Of a stretch of 64,000 bases of DNA, positions 53,999 through 64,000 are shown one piece after another. Made by a program: the position numbers and the translations under genes. Position 1 is the stretch's first letter. Each line of letters begins with the position of its first letter. This DNA comes from Heracleum sosnowskyi (Eukaryota > Streptophyta > Magnoliopsida > Apiales > Apiaceae). Location: assembly GCA_030848705.1 (NCBI GenBank), contig CM061243.1:119126674-119190673 (forward strand), given 5' to 3'. Below the pieces are notes generated by a model. The model did not search any database and had not been told where the DNA came from. It saw nothing but the letters and a program-made list of their open reading frames with translations.

Positions 53999-56605
53999 AT
54001 TGATGATTGAAAAAAACCCAGTGTTTTCTAATATTTCAAAAAAAGTAAATAATTATTAAATTATTTTTAACCAACAATTAGTCTATCTTTGTAATGATTT
54101 TGATTGCTTTTTCTTTAAGCATAAGGGTGATAAAACTAGCCCAAACAAATAAAATACTGGATGTTCCTTAAACAAATGTAATTGTTTAAATTATAAAATA
54201 TTAATTTTTGCATAAAACTTAACTATCTTTTTATGTATCTCACAAAACCAACTTATATAATACTCATAACAGCCTACGTTAAAATAGAGGTGCAAATTCT
54301 TGTGTTTTACTAAATTTTAAACATAGATTATATAGATTTTATCTAATAATTCCGCATCGCTAAAATTGATGTTGTATAATTAATTATCAATTATAATTAT
54401 TCATGTAATTAATAATTATAAATCAATTTATGAAAATATAAAGATATTACAAAAAATATTATTTTTTTTAAGTTTTTTTTGCAATTTTAATATTTTCTGA
54501 AAATATTTGCAAAAATACGATTTGCAACTATATGCAACTTATATTTATGTTGTTCTGAAAAATATTTGAAGTTATTTTGGTTGTATATAAGGTTGCATTT
54601 TGCTGCATCCAACGGGTTGCAAAGTCGTATATTTACAAAAAAATATTTAGAAATTTATTTTTTTGCAAATATTTTAAAAATAAACATATTTTTACAAAAT
54701 ACAATAAAAAGAATTGTATTTATGAAAAAGCCCAAACTTCAATTGTTTTTTTCTGACACTACTCAGTACTAAATATGAAAACTCTATTGCTGTACCAATG
54801 TTCACCGGCCCAACGCCATTCATATATAGGAAATTTTTACAAGCCCATTAATTCCAACATATCGATCACTATGAACCATAAGGAAATAGTATTAGTGGAT
54901 CAGCCCAAATAATGAAATGTACACACTCTCAGCTAATTTTTTACTCTTCATGTTACATGTAAATGTAATGATTAAATTTTAAATTGCATTAACAATTCCA
55001 AATTTCTATATTTAATTTTAAATTAATAATTTCTATCAAAAAACAAAATTTTAAAAACATCAGTCATAATAGAAAAAGATTCTTTCACACTTATATGCAT
55101 GTTTGTTTAAGGTTATATGTGGCTACATTTTTTATTTAGCCAAAAACAAGTTATATGTAGCCAAAACGGGTAATAATTACATATTTACGTCTTATGAATG
55201 AAAATATTTAGTTAAGTACGTATTTTTTAGATCCGTAATAAATAATTAATAATTTTTTATTTCGATCCACGAATTAATTTTGTTGACCCAAAAAAATTCA
55301 TTTTTCGATTGACCAAGGGCGTTAGAACTCAGAAGTTTTTTTTAAACAAAATGTAGATCTCTTTCGAGTACATGATTAATAAAATGAGGAGGATGACAAA
55401 CCACTCTTCACGATCTGACATAGAATGCACACCATCTCCAAGCAAATGAGTTACACAATTCGCGGACGAAGTTAGATCCATCACTCGTGCAGAAATGATA
55501 TGTAATCCACTTCAAGTCCAGCTTATCACTTATGTTTTAATCCGATATTACCTGTCCACAACAAACAAATAAGTAATCATGTTAATTTTGACTATTATAG
55601 CTAATCACTAATTATTATAGCTTTATTTAGGTATTCGTATGAGCAAAATTCCAACAAAAAGTCACAAGCGTTTGTAATCTTTTGACCTCTAAACTCTAAA
55701 CTTAGCTGATTATTTCTAACAAATTATTACAGTTGTTAGATGTGTTCCCTCTTTATATATTCCCCTCTCCCGTTTTCTTCCTCACATTGTCCAATCAAAG
55801 GGTCATCTTTCAATGGTTCGGTGATTATAATTCAAATAAATTAAAATATTTTATTTTTTTTGTGATTGAGCAACTTGGTCGAAAAATTATCCAAAACTAT
55901 TATTATTTTCACTTATTTTATATTAACCATGATTTTATTTCATTTATTTCAATTTTTAAGCAAGCTTTTAACCGTGGAAGTTACTTATAAAATTACCACA
56001 CAACTTATGATTAACATAAAAACCAAATTAGATAGAAAAACTTCTTGAATTGGAAAATGCTAGGAGCACCGAATTTGTTCCCAATTTTTTTTTCAAATAC
56101 AAAGGTCAAATTCTAATTTGTTGTAATAATAAATGAGTCCATGTATCCATGTCAATAATACCAATCAAAAAATTTTAAATTGTCAGCTATGCCATATCGT
56201 TTGGGAACACTTTTTTGTACCAAATTTTGTAACCGTAACACTACTACTCTTTTGAATTTTGATAAAAGTTTCACTTGCTTTAAAAAACTATTAATTAACT
56301 GTTTAACCCCCTCGTAATCTATATATTTCTGTTCCTAGTGATTGATTAGCTGAGATATACCTACTTCCTAATAAAGTTTGTGCAACATAGTTAGTAATCC
56401 ACATAGTATTGTACAATTATAGAGATATATAAACCTAATTACGAGTAGTTTAAGAAGATTATGTACAACAATTTCAACCATTTATGCCACAAATTCCTCA
56501 TTGTCTGCTGTACCCACAACCTTCTAGATATAATTAATATCCATATAACTATATGCAACTTATTAAAATAGGAATTTGGTCCCCAACCATCGATGAATGT
56601 CAACC
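53999..56605. other. Intergenic, no gene recognised
   Basis: The frames at 54566-54772, 55733-55990 and 55866-56048 have no family features and AT-driven composition. The only structure seen is an inverted repeat at 54501-54648. Confidence 0.5.
54501..54648. repeat. Imperfect inverted repeat, possible MITE core
   Basis: The left arm 54501-54528 (with ATACGATTTGCAAC) and the right arm 54616-54648 (with GTTGCAAAGTCGTAT) are imperfect reverse complements around a loop of about 90 bp. AT-rich text outside the arms also pairs loosely. No target duplication found. Confidence 0.55.
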
Positions 56606-56610
56606 ACATG

Positions 56611-56738
56611 CCGCTATGTTTCATTGCGAGAGTGATATTGACTCCCGCTATGTTTTATTGCCGGGTTGATTGCTCCTCTTATGTTTCATTACGGGAGTGA
56701 TTGCTCCCGCTATGTTCATTGTGGGTGGTTGGTATCCC
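56611..56738. repeat. Four-copy minisatellite, 31-34-bp unit
   Basis: Copies start at 56611, 56645, 56676 and 56707, each of the form CCGCTATGTTTCATTGCGGG plus AGTGATTGCTC. Each unit can fold, since CCCGC and GCGGG flank the TATGTTTCATT loop. The copies differ at several sites. Confidence 0.85.
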
Positions 56739-57912
56739 ACGAATAAAATAAAATAAACTTTAAATATTTAAAACACCAAAAGAATAAAATGTAATCTATA
56801 TTCACTAAAATAATACCCCTGCCATCTCACGTGTCAGTTTTGACTTGTGATTATTAAAGCAGCCTGATAATGAAGAAAATTAATTTAATTTAGTGGCACA
56901 CCAAGACGTGAAACTACTTTTAGTTAACACTAATAATGGAATTTAGAAAGCTTAAGTTGTTTTTAAGTGGAAGAGCTTTTAAACATAAAACAAGTAGATT
57001 AATGAAAGGCATTATAACTAATTATGGCACATCTAATTCTTACAAGAATCAACTATATACAGCAATTTAATTCATGAGAATCTCCTCCCCCTCAGCTTTA
57101 GTGAATTATGAGGGAATTTCTTTTGGCTTTGGGAAAGCTTGATGCAGAGAGTAGATTACTGGTAATTGACTAATTGGCAATCATTTTGTCATGTAAATTG
57201 GGAACAGTTTGGGGCATAGATTTTGATATATTCTAGTCAAAGCTCCAAGCCAAACAATCTACTTTTTACATTATTGAGAGGCATTAAGCTGGTTTTGTAC
57301 TTTCGATCAACAAAAACATTAAAGTAGATTTAATCATCATATACATGTGGAATATCTTCGATCAGAGCAGTAGACTGATTTCGACTCGATTTCGACTCGA
57401 TTCCGACCTTTTTTTTGAATTCGGATCATTTAAGAAATGATTTTCTTTTTATTCGTATTTTGAACATTTTCGGTCCGAATATGACTTGTTTCAATTTTAC
57501 GACTACAATAATATACTAAAATAACGGGTTCAATTCTTTGTTGGAAGTTAAATTGAGAAACTCGATAAATGTAATGTTTGCTTAATGAGAAGGAAAAGAT
57601 TATTGAACTCCATAATATATAAATTTCAACTCAGACTTGATTTGGATTATGAGCTAATCGATATTTGGTAATTTCAGTCCATATCAGTCCACAAGACTTG
57701 ATAATAAGACCCCATGAAATCATTCCCTCCAATTTTGCAAAATTTGATTTCAATAAAGGTGATTAGCTTGACAAGTTCCCAATCACATGGTTTACATATA
57801 AACTGGTCCCAGTATGTCTTCCACTAGGAGTAATAATCCTAGAATTTCTTCCAATTTTGCCATTTTTCTGGTTCATGCAAAACCTTGACATGCAACAAGC
57901 GACAAACCTTTT
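56739..57912 (-). other. Intergenic / 3' flank of the ANT-like gene
   Basis: No coding sequence recognised. The last few hundred bases before 57913 are likely the 3' untranslated region of the ANT-like gene. GGGTTCAATTCTTTGTTGG (about 57526) resembles a tRNA B-box, but no A-box was found. Confidence 0.45.
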
Positions 57913-60835
57913 CTAAGAGCTATTCCAAGCAGCAAAAACTGGCAAGTGAGCTGTGGAAATTTGAGCAGCTTTTGATTGGGAAGAAGTGATCCAAGAACTA
58001 TAGATGGATGGCGTCGCGAAGGGTATCACTGCAGCACCTGATTTATCAGGACTACCTTCTCTGGAACTATCCAAGCTTGTAACCAAAGAAGACGGATCCG
58101 ATAAATGATGGTTGTTCATCTTAGTTGATTCATTGACTAATAAGTGACTCGAGTTCGTTGATTCGTTTCCAATCAGATTCTGTAAGGCCATTGAGAAAGA
58201 AGAGTTCTTGTAATGCTGTCCAGTAGTAGTTGTTTTGTCTTGAAGTGCACCAAATGTAGCATTTTGTTTTTGCTGCTGCTGCTGTGGGAACTGATCTAGC
58301 ATCACTTTCCAATTCAAACCGCTTGCATTTTGCTCCAGTTGAATATGTTCCTCGTTATCATTAGCTTTTATCGGGCTAACATATGTAGTAATGGCCTCAC
58401 TGGTAGGTTCCCTGTCTTTGTTACGCCTAGCAAGCTCTCCAGCAAGTAATGTATTGCTTGCCATAATTTTTTCCACATCGTATCGTGTTATGTCAAAGTT
58501 GGTGACAGCACTAACCCCGCGAAATTTGATTGCAGCTATGTCATAAGCTTCTGCAGCTTCTTCTTGGGTACCTAGAATTCAAATTCACAAACAAGTATTA
58601 ACCTTTTAATCTATATCTCCACAGTCTCTACTCTTAAAAGTTGTAGTTTTTTGTATCATGATCTAAAAGAGAAGCCTCATAATTAAAGGCGCACTTTGAT
58701 TTGTACTGCAAATCTACTATGCACAATTCTAAAGAGGTTTGGAGGACTAACAACAGCTTTTGCAAAAGCATATCTCTGTAGTGGCTGAAAAACAGTCAAG
58801 AAAGAGAACCCTCTAAGGTGCTTTCAAAATGATGAGTTAGTACAGTGCAGCTTTATTACATAATCAGAGATCATTATGGGAAAATAATGGTTTAGCCTGA
58901 TGCAATTAAATCTGGATCTTTGTCCACAGATTTATGAACAATTGTGCAGAAACTTACTGAATGTCCCAAGATAAAGATCTTTGTTTCCTGCAACGCGGCC
59001 AATCCGAGCTTGCCATCTTCCATGTTGATGATGCCTACTCAAATATTATCACAAGAAACAAATTAAATCCCCACAACATAATAATTATGTCAAAATTAAT
59101 GATTTTGTTTGGGAAAAATTCGAAACCTGGTCACTCCTCTGTACATTGAAGCCCCCCTTGAGAAACCACTACTTCTCCTGAACACACACAAAAAATATGA
59201 GAACTGTAACACACCATATTTGTATTTACCAATTAACATGCTAAAAATGTAACATTTGTATTCATTTGCACCTTCTTAAATGTGCAACGTATTCTTGACG
59301 GGTCATATTTTTCATTTCCTCGAGCTGCTGCTGGTAATTTTCCAACTGCAACATGAGCAAGCCAATAAGCTGTGCATTGTTTTTCAGTTCAAAGCTGAAT
59401 CTCATAAATACAAAGATAATACACTAATTAAATTTCATACTTGGAAATTTATATGTGTTGCAACTCCCCAATACTTGAGAGCAGCGCAATCATAGGCTCT
59501 TGCAGCCTTCTCTTCCATATCGTAACCCCCTGATATTGCATTTCAAAATTTCTCAGTAATGATATCCTTGTCATTGTTATGCATGTATTATTAGCATTTT
59601 TATCGATTCGAAAAAGGGGCTTACCAAGATAAACTGAAGAAATATGCACCAAGTAAAGCATTAGCCCAAAGACAAAGAGCACAACATGTGGCAAGGAATA
59701 CAAGCATTGATCAGATTTTCAAAAATGATGAGCCACATATAGCAGTTTCATAGTGAGCATAATAAACAAGAACAATGTGAAATGTGTTTTTCTTGGTGAT
59801 GTATTGACAACAAAGTCACTAACCTTGCCTCCCTTTTCTAGTTTGCCCTTCTTTCTTGCAACTGTTGTCCCACAAATGTGCTTCATATCTACCAGTCCAT
59901 CTATGTCTAATACAAAAAAGAAGCACATTTAAAAAAAAAAAAAAAAACTTTTTATAGGAAAAAAAAAAAAGAAACAAGAAATTAAAACATTGTTAACTAA
60001 CCTTGTCACACCTCTATACTGAGATGTTCTCTGCCCAAATGCATCCATTGATTTCCTATGAGAAGGCTGTTTAGTACCAATCTTTTCAGATCCTCTCTTC
60101 TTTGTTTCCATGGCCAAACAGACAGTGCCAGTAGGTGAGATTTGCCTTGATGCTGTAACACAGCTTGACTGAGAGCCAGGACTCATAGACAAACTCAAAG
60201 ACTGTAAATCCCCACAGCCCATTGGCCCAACACAAGTAGCACCAACATCAACAATCATACCAGAGGAGATCATTTGCTGGCTTGAAATCTGTCCCAAGAT
60301 CCAGTCACCAACCTGGGCTTCTTCTCTATTTTCTACTTGTGGTGATGATTGATACATAATGTTTTGGCAAGTAGCCAGACCAGAAAGATAGTGCATCTCT
60401 TCTTGTGTACTAAAGGGTTGTTGAAGAATGTCAAGAGAGTGATCTTTTTCAATGTTTTTCTGGTGGTAATACATATTATTTTCATACTGATGATGCCCAC
60501 CTCCAAAGAAATTCTCCAGTCTTGGAGAAGAACTTGGCACCAGACCTTAAAAACATAAACAGAAAGCTTTCAACAAAAAGGAAATGTCACGGGCAACAAG
60601 CTGCGCCGCAAGTCCTCGTTAAACAAAAAGAAAAACAATAACTTATCTTACCATTACAAGATGCTGATGATGAGGAGGAGATGTAGAGGCTTGCAGGAAC
60701 ATTATGAGTTGTAGCAACAGATGCAGAAGCTTGTTTTTGATGATTGAACTGATAATGATCCTCTGTTTTCAAATTAGGTGACAGAGAAAAACCTAACCAG
60801 TTTGGAGCACTAGTATTACTATCACTGGAGTTCAT
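57913..60835 (-). CDS. ANT: AINTEGUMENTA-like AP2/ERF transcription factor (nine exons)
   Basis: CDS = complement(join(57913..58571, 58958..59034, 59127..59177, 59272..59345, 59441..59529, 59625..59633, 59824..59906, 60002..60545, 60652..60835)), 1770 nt, 589 residues. All introns are GT-AG and phases fit. Start: ATG 60835 (MNSSDSNTSAPNWLGFSLSP, the WLGFSLSP motif of the AIL family). AP2 repeat 1 begins GQRTSQYRGVTRHRWTGRYE and includes the 9-nt microexon (59625-59633, VYLG). The linker has ENYQQQLEEMKNMTRQEYVA. AP2 repeat 2 begins SRGASMYRGVTRHHQHGRWQ. After it, NFDITRYDVEKIMASNTLL and GELARRN, and the C-terminus LPVFAAWNSS, match ANT (DITRYDV..IM.SNTLL.GELARRN; PVFAAW) better than BBM, PLT or AIL5-7. 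ANT binds DNA in the nucleus and promotes organ growth and ovule integument development. A Gln run (QQQQQKQ) and a long Ser-rich tail are present. Orthology is inferred from motifs. Confidence 0.93.
59625..59633 (-). other. 9-nt microexon of the ANT-like gene
   Basis: The exon TTTATCTTG sits between CTTCAG and GTAAGC-like sites. With one base from the exon before and two from the exon after it encodes V-Y-L-G of AP2 repeat 1. The same tiny exon is a known feature of euAP2/ANT genes, and reading is impossible without it. Confidence 0.92.
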
Positions 60836-61590
60836 TTTCAAATTCTGTTTATTTTTCTTTCAAGAAGCTCTCTTAAGTTCTTACCACTTTGATATTCTAA
60901 TCATGTAAAAAAATCTAACCACTTCACTTTTTATAAAACAACTGAAAACTTGTAGTCTGGCAGCAGAGAAATAATGAAGCCAAGAACAGTGCAGGACATA
61001 ATAATAATACTACACAAGCAGCCAAAAATATCTATCTTCTAACAAAAGTCCAGTCTATGCAAATATTCTTCAGAACCAAATTTGTTCCTTTAACAGAAGC
61101 AAATATAAATGAATAAAAAAGTAGACCCCTGCACAGGCTACACTACAAGGATCTCACAATGTCTGTAAGTATATATATAGAAACCTACAAGTTACATACT
61201 ACTACAGATGAAGAAAAGAACATGTCTGCAGCTTTGTGTTGGTCAATCTTAGCTAGTCTCTACTTTATGGACAATACCCTTAAGCCCTAACTAATGCCTC
61301 AGACCAGCAACTAAATATTTGTGTGTGTGAATAAGTTTATAGATTACAGAGAGAAACATTTGGTTTCCAGTTTGTTGTTGATACTTGACAGTAGAGTGAG
61401 TGAGTGAGAGGTGAGTGGGGTGGTCTTTTAAAGGGCGCCAAAGGGTTACAAGACTGGAGAGAGAGAAAAGAGAGTGGGTATTGAATTGTTTGGTTTAGTA
61501 CATATTTGAGGTGTCTGGTAATTCCATGCACAGTCCAAATGAGTTAAATGACAAAATGCTTCTTCTTTTTTTTCAATGAATACTTAAGAG
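60836..61590 (-). promoter_or_regulatory. 5' leader and proximal promoter region of the ANT-like gene
   Basis: Upstream of the ATG the DNA is less AT-extreme than the transposon regions and contains GA/CT-rich stretches (GAGTGAGTGAGAGG about 61391 and GGAGAGAGAGAAAAGAG about 61457). No TATA box or start site could be fixed. Assigned by position. Confidence 0.4.
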
Positions 61591-61930
61591 CATCCGCACT
61601 TATTTCCGTTCTTCAATCCGTTAATTCGTCAATTTACTTGATGAAGTTTATTACTATGCAAATAAAATTAACTATTTTACTATTTTTTATGCAGCAATGC
61701 AAATCAAATTAGTAGTTAATCCGTCTAACGAATCAATGAATTGATAGAGTTTTATCAATGCAACAATATTTTTTGGTCCATCAATCAAATTGATAGTCAT
61801 CAATCCATCAATTCTTCCATCAATTTTTGATGGAGTAGCTAACGGATTGGCGGAGTTCAATTTTATTGACGGATTAAAAAAACACTGCTGCATAACTAAA
61901 CTCCGTCAATCCGTCTAACGAATCAACTAT
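61591..61930. repeat. MITE-like repeat with internal inverted ATCCGTCTAACGAATCA units
   Basis: It begins AGCATCCGCACTTATTTCC (about 61590), a form common at MITE ends. Inside, AATCCGTCTAACGAATCA occurs twice (about 61719 and 61907) and the complement-like ATTGACGGATTA lies between. The right end was not defined. Confidence 0.4.
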
Positions 61931-62686
61931 TTTTTTTCGGTGCATATGTTTTTAGGATTTTTAGGGGAAGTACCGTTCTTAATTAGATCATATTCCACGG
62001 GTCCGTTACATTTCCGGTAAAGTTGAACATAGTTATTAGAAAGATGGTATATTTGCGTTCAGTTGTACAAAAATGATAGAATACGTCATTTTAAGTGATT
62101 TCTAGGATCAAAGTTCGTCTCACATAAGCTATATTTACGAGCAAGAAAAGAAGTATTGAATTTTTATTTTTCGGATACGAAGAAAGGCGTCTATTCTTGA
62201 AATTTTATGCGAGCACAGTTCGCAAGTGCGATATCAGCCATCGGTACAACAAATACCATCAATCTCATATGTGTTGATGTCCTTGGAAGTATGCTTTTTA
62301 CTTCAAATTTACTGTGAATAATTAACTCGGCAATGTGAGAATTTATTTATTTATTTGTTCTAAAAACGACGAGGGTGATTATCCAGATCATATTGGAGTT
62401 TAAAAACATACCTAAATAAATAGATAAAAAGCACAAAAACAGACTAAACACATGTCTCTAATCTCTGGCAATCAACTGAATCAGAAAACTGATAATATGC
62501 TTGGATGCTGGGGATATATGTATATAAAAGTATTGAAAGAGAAGAGATAATGCATGCAGACCACGGCAGACATAGACCCACAGGCCACAGACCCTACAGT
62601 CTGATAGCAAAGGAAAGAAGTAGCGGTGTCTGCATTATTTATCTGCCGATGGACATACGTCTGACCCTACCCAGTCATTTCATGCA

Positions 62687-62688
<2 letters not shown>
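61931..62688. other. Intergenic, no feature recognised
   Basis: No coding or RNA signal. It may contain distal ANT promoter sequence. Confidence 0.4.

Positions 62689-62780
<92 letters not shown>
62689..62780. repeat. (TC)46 microsatellite
   Basis: An uninterrupted TC run of 92 bp followed by CACACACA. It is read as a GA repeat on the ANT strand, about 1.85 kb upstream of the ANT start codon. Confidence 0.97.
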
Positions 62781-62782
<2 letters not shown>

Positions 62783-64000
62783 CACACATTTTAGGTCAAT
62801 ATATATTAAAAATATAGCCATAGACAATAGTTATGAACATTTTCTAATTGATATCGAATTCCTTCGTGTTAAAAGACTTTGAAGCTGTGTTACAAAAAAA
62901 AAGACTTTGAAGCTGTAAAAACACTTTGAAGGTGTAAAAATCCATCCATGTATAGATTAGCACCAGTACAGTAGTACGATAGCTGTAAACATTAATTCTG
63001 GCAGCTTGTTGGCGTTGTGTCATACGCAATATTCAGATGAGTCTAAATCCGTGGATTCAGAAAACAAAATATATGGATTCTCATTGTCAAGTTTCCAAAG
63101 CCATGTTATATACAACTTCTAGTCCTTGACAATCGATTGATAAAATTATTTATTTGCGAAAAATTATTGCGTATAAGTTTAATATTGAATATTAATGTGA
63201 ATTCAGGATTCACGTCACTCTATTCACCCGATAATTTTCATATTAGGACTCTTCGTATTTGCGAAAAAATTTCACTGATAAATAATTTGTCAATAATCAC
63301 TTATTATGGACCAACTCCTTATATATAAATACACGTCCCTTGTTATAAATTTTTAACGTTGATTGTACACGACTAGTCACCATCTTACTGATCCATATCC
63401 CTGTCTCGAATTCAATTTTAAAGCTATCCCCGTTTTTCACTTTTTACTATGCAAATAACTGACTTAAATCTTCGTCTCCATTCGAATTGAATAAAAGATC
63501 TTTGTTTCCACATATATATACTATTACATTTTTTTTAGAAACTAATTATGTTAATTAGAGAATTAAAACAAATTACCAGCTGATTACAAAACCCTTAAGT
63601 TCATGTAATTAAGATGGCGGCAGTTTTTGATAATAACTGCAAGTTAAAAAAAATTACTTTAAATTACTGCTGTAAAAAGCAATTACTTGAAGCTAAATTA
63701 TTGAAATACGGTGGTACAAGTCAGAGGGAAAAAAGAGTACGGTAGCAATAGTCGTTATCTGCAAATTTTGTCATATATTTGGACAATATGTATGTTCCCA
63801 GATGACCCGTCAATTTTCTTTGATAATATAGAATAAAATATCGCAATCGTCTAAAGTTCACAATATTTTTGGTTAAATACACGTTCGTAACACCATTGTT
63901 CAAACCAAACTGCGTTTGGTCTTGTCCCAAATTAACAGGACTAGTTGAGAATGAAGTATACTAAATGAATTCACTTTGTTTATATACACTTAAATCTCGA
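62781..64000. other. Intergenic, no gene recognised
   Basis: The frames at 63137-63328 and 63721-63930 show no family features. A 20-bp direct repeat (AAAAAGACTTTGAAGCTGT-like, about 62867-62935, three partial copies) is present. Nothing else seen. Confidence 0.5.

Noticed and set aside
57913..60835. Calling the gene BABY BOOM, PLETHORA or AIL5-7
   Set aside because: The text after AP2 repeat 2 (DITRYDV, SNTLL, GELARRN) and the VFAAW end match ANT; the BBM- and PLT-specific C-terminal motifs are absent.
62505..62882. Open frame of 125 codons with a Leu-Ser repeat
   Set aside because: The repeat is the translation of the (TC)46 microsatellite.

Overview
This window is a repeat-dominated stretch of a flowering-plant nuclear genome. 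The evidence is spliced genes with GT-AG introns, an AINTEGUMENTA-type AP2 gene, an E6-like secreted protein gene, Ty1/copia and L1-type retroelements with plant hallmarks, and very AT-rich intergenic DNA. The copia accessory gene resembles one known from campanulid asterids (Asteraceae, Apiaceae), so an asterid, perhaps an Apiales species, is my best guess. That is an inference and not proven by the sequence.

Layout. 1-1510: 5' part of a copia element cut off inside gag, ending in an inverted duplication. 1530-4062: AT-rich non-autonomous DNA elements; the first is repeated at 43.7-48.0 kb. 4370-9090: Helitron-like and tandemly repetitive AT-rich DNA carrying a solo LTR (4828-6424, 5-bp target duplication), itself interrupted by a hAT MITE (5294-5830, 8-bp target duplication). 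9093-12236: degenerate L1-type LINE. 12237-16325: Helitron-like DNA with four diverged copies of one module. 16326-24077: no genes, several MITEs. 24808-27385 (minus): two-RRM hnRNP-like gene with one 1.55-kb intron holding a small DNA element. 27835-39526 (minus): nearly complete 11.7-kb Ty1/copia retrotransposon with 493-bp LTRs, TTAAT target duplication, PBS, PPT, gag, pol and a large extra 3' gene. 39527-51850: more Helitron-like DNA, one part holding a fragment of a sulfate-transporter exon, one holding tRNA-like pol III boxes, plus a gypsy-LTR-like stretch and a retroposed insert with target duplication. 52362-52997 (minus): E6-like gene. 57913-60835 (minus): nine-exon AINTEGUMENTA-like gene with a 9-nt microexon. 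The right end holds a (TC)46 microsatellite and no gene.

Only three loci look like functional host genes: the hnRNP-like RNA-binding protein, the E6-like protein and the ANT-like transcription factor. They are unrelated in function and separated by transposon DNA. All other coding capacity belongs to mobile elements. The copia element is young (7 substitutions seen between its LTRs) but appears disabled by an in-frame TGA in gag, a frameshift and a stop in its accessory gene. Its most unusual traits are that accessory gene, four 70-bp tandem repeats just after pol, and an octamer CAGAGTTT (sense strand AAACTCTG) scattered more than 20 times through LTRs, spacers and coding linkers.
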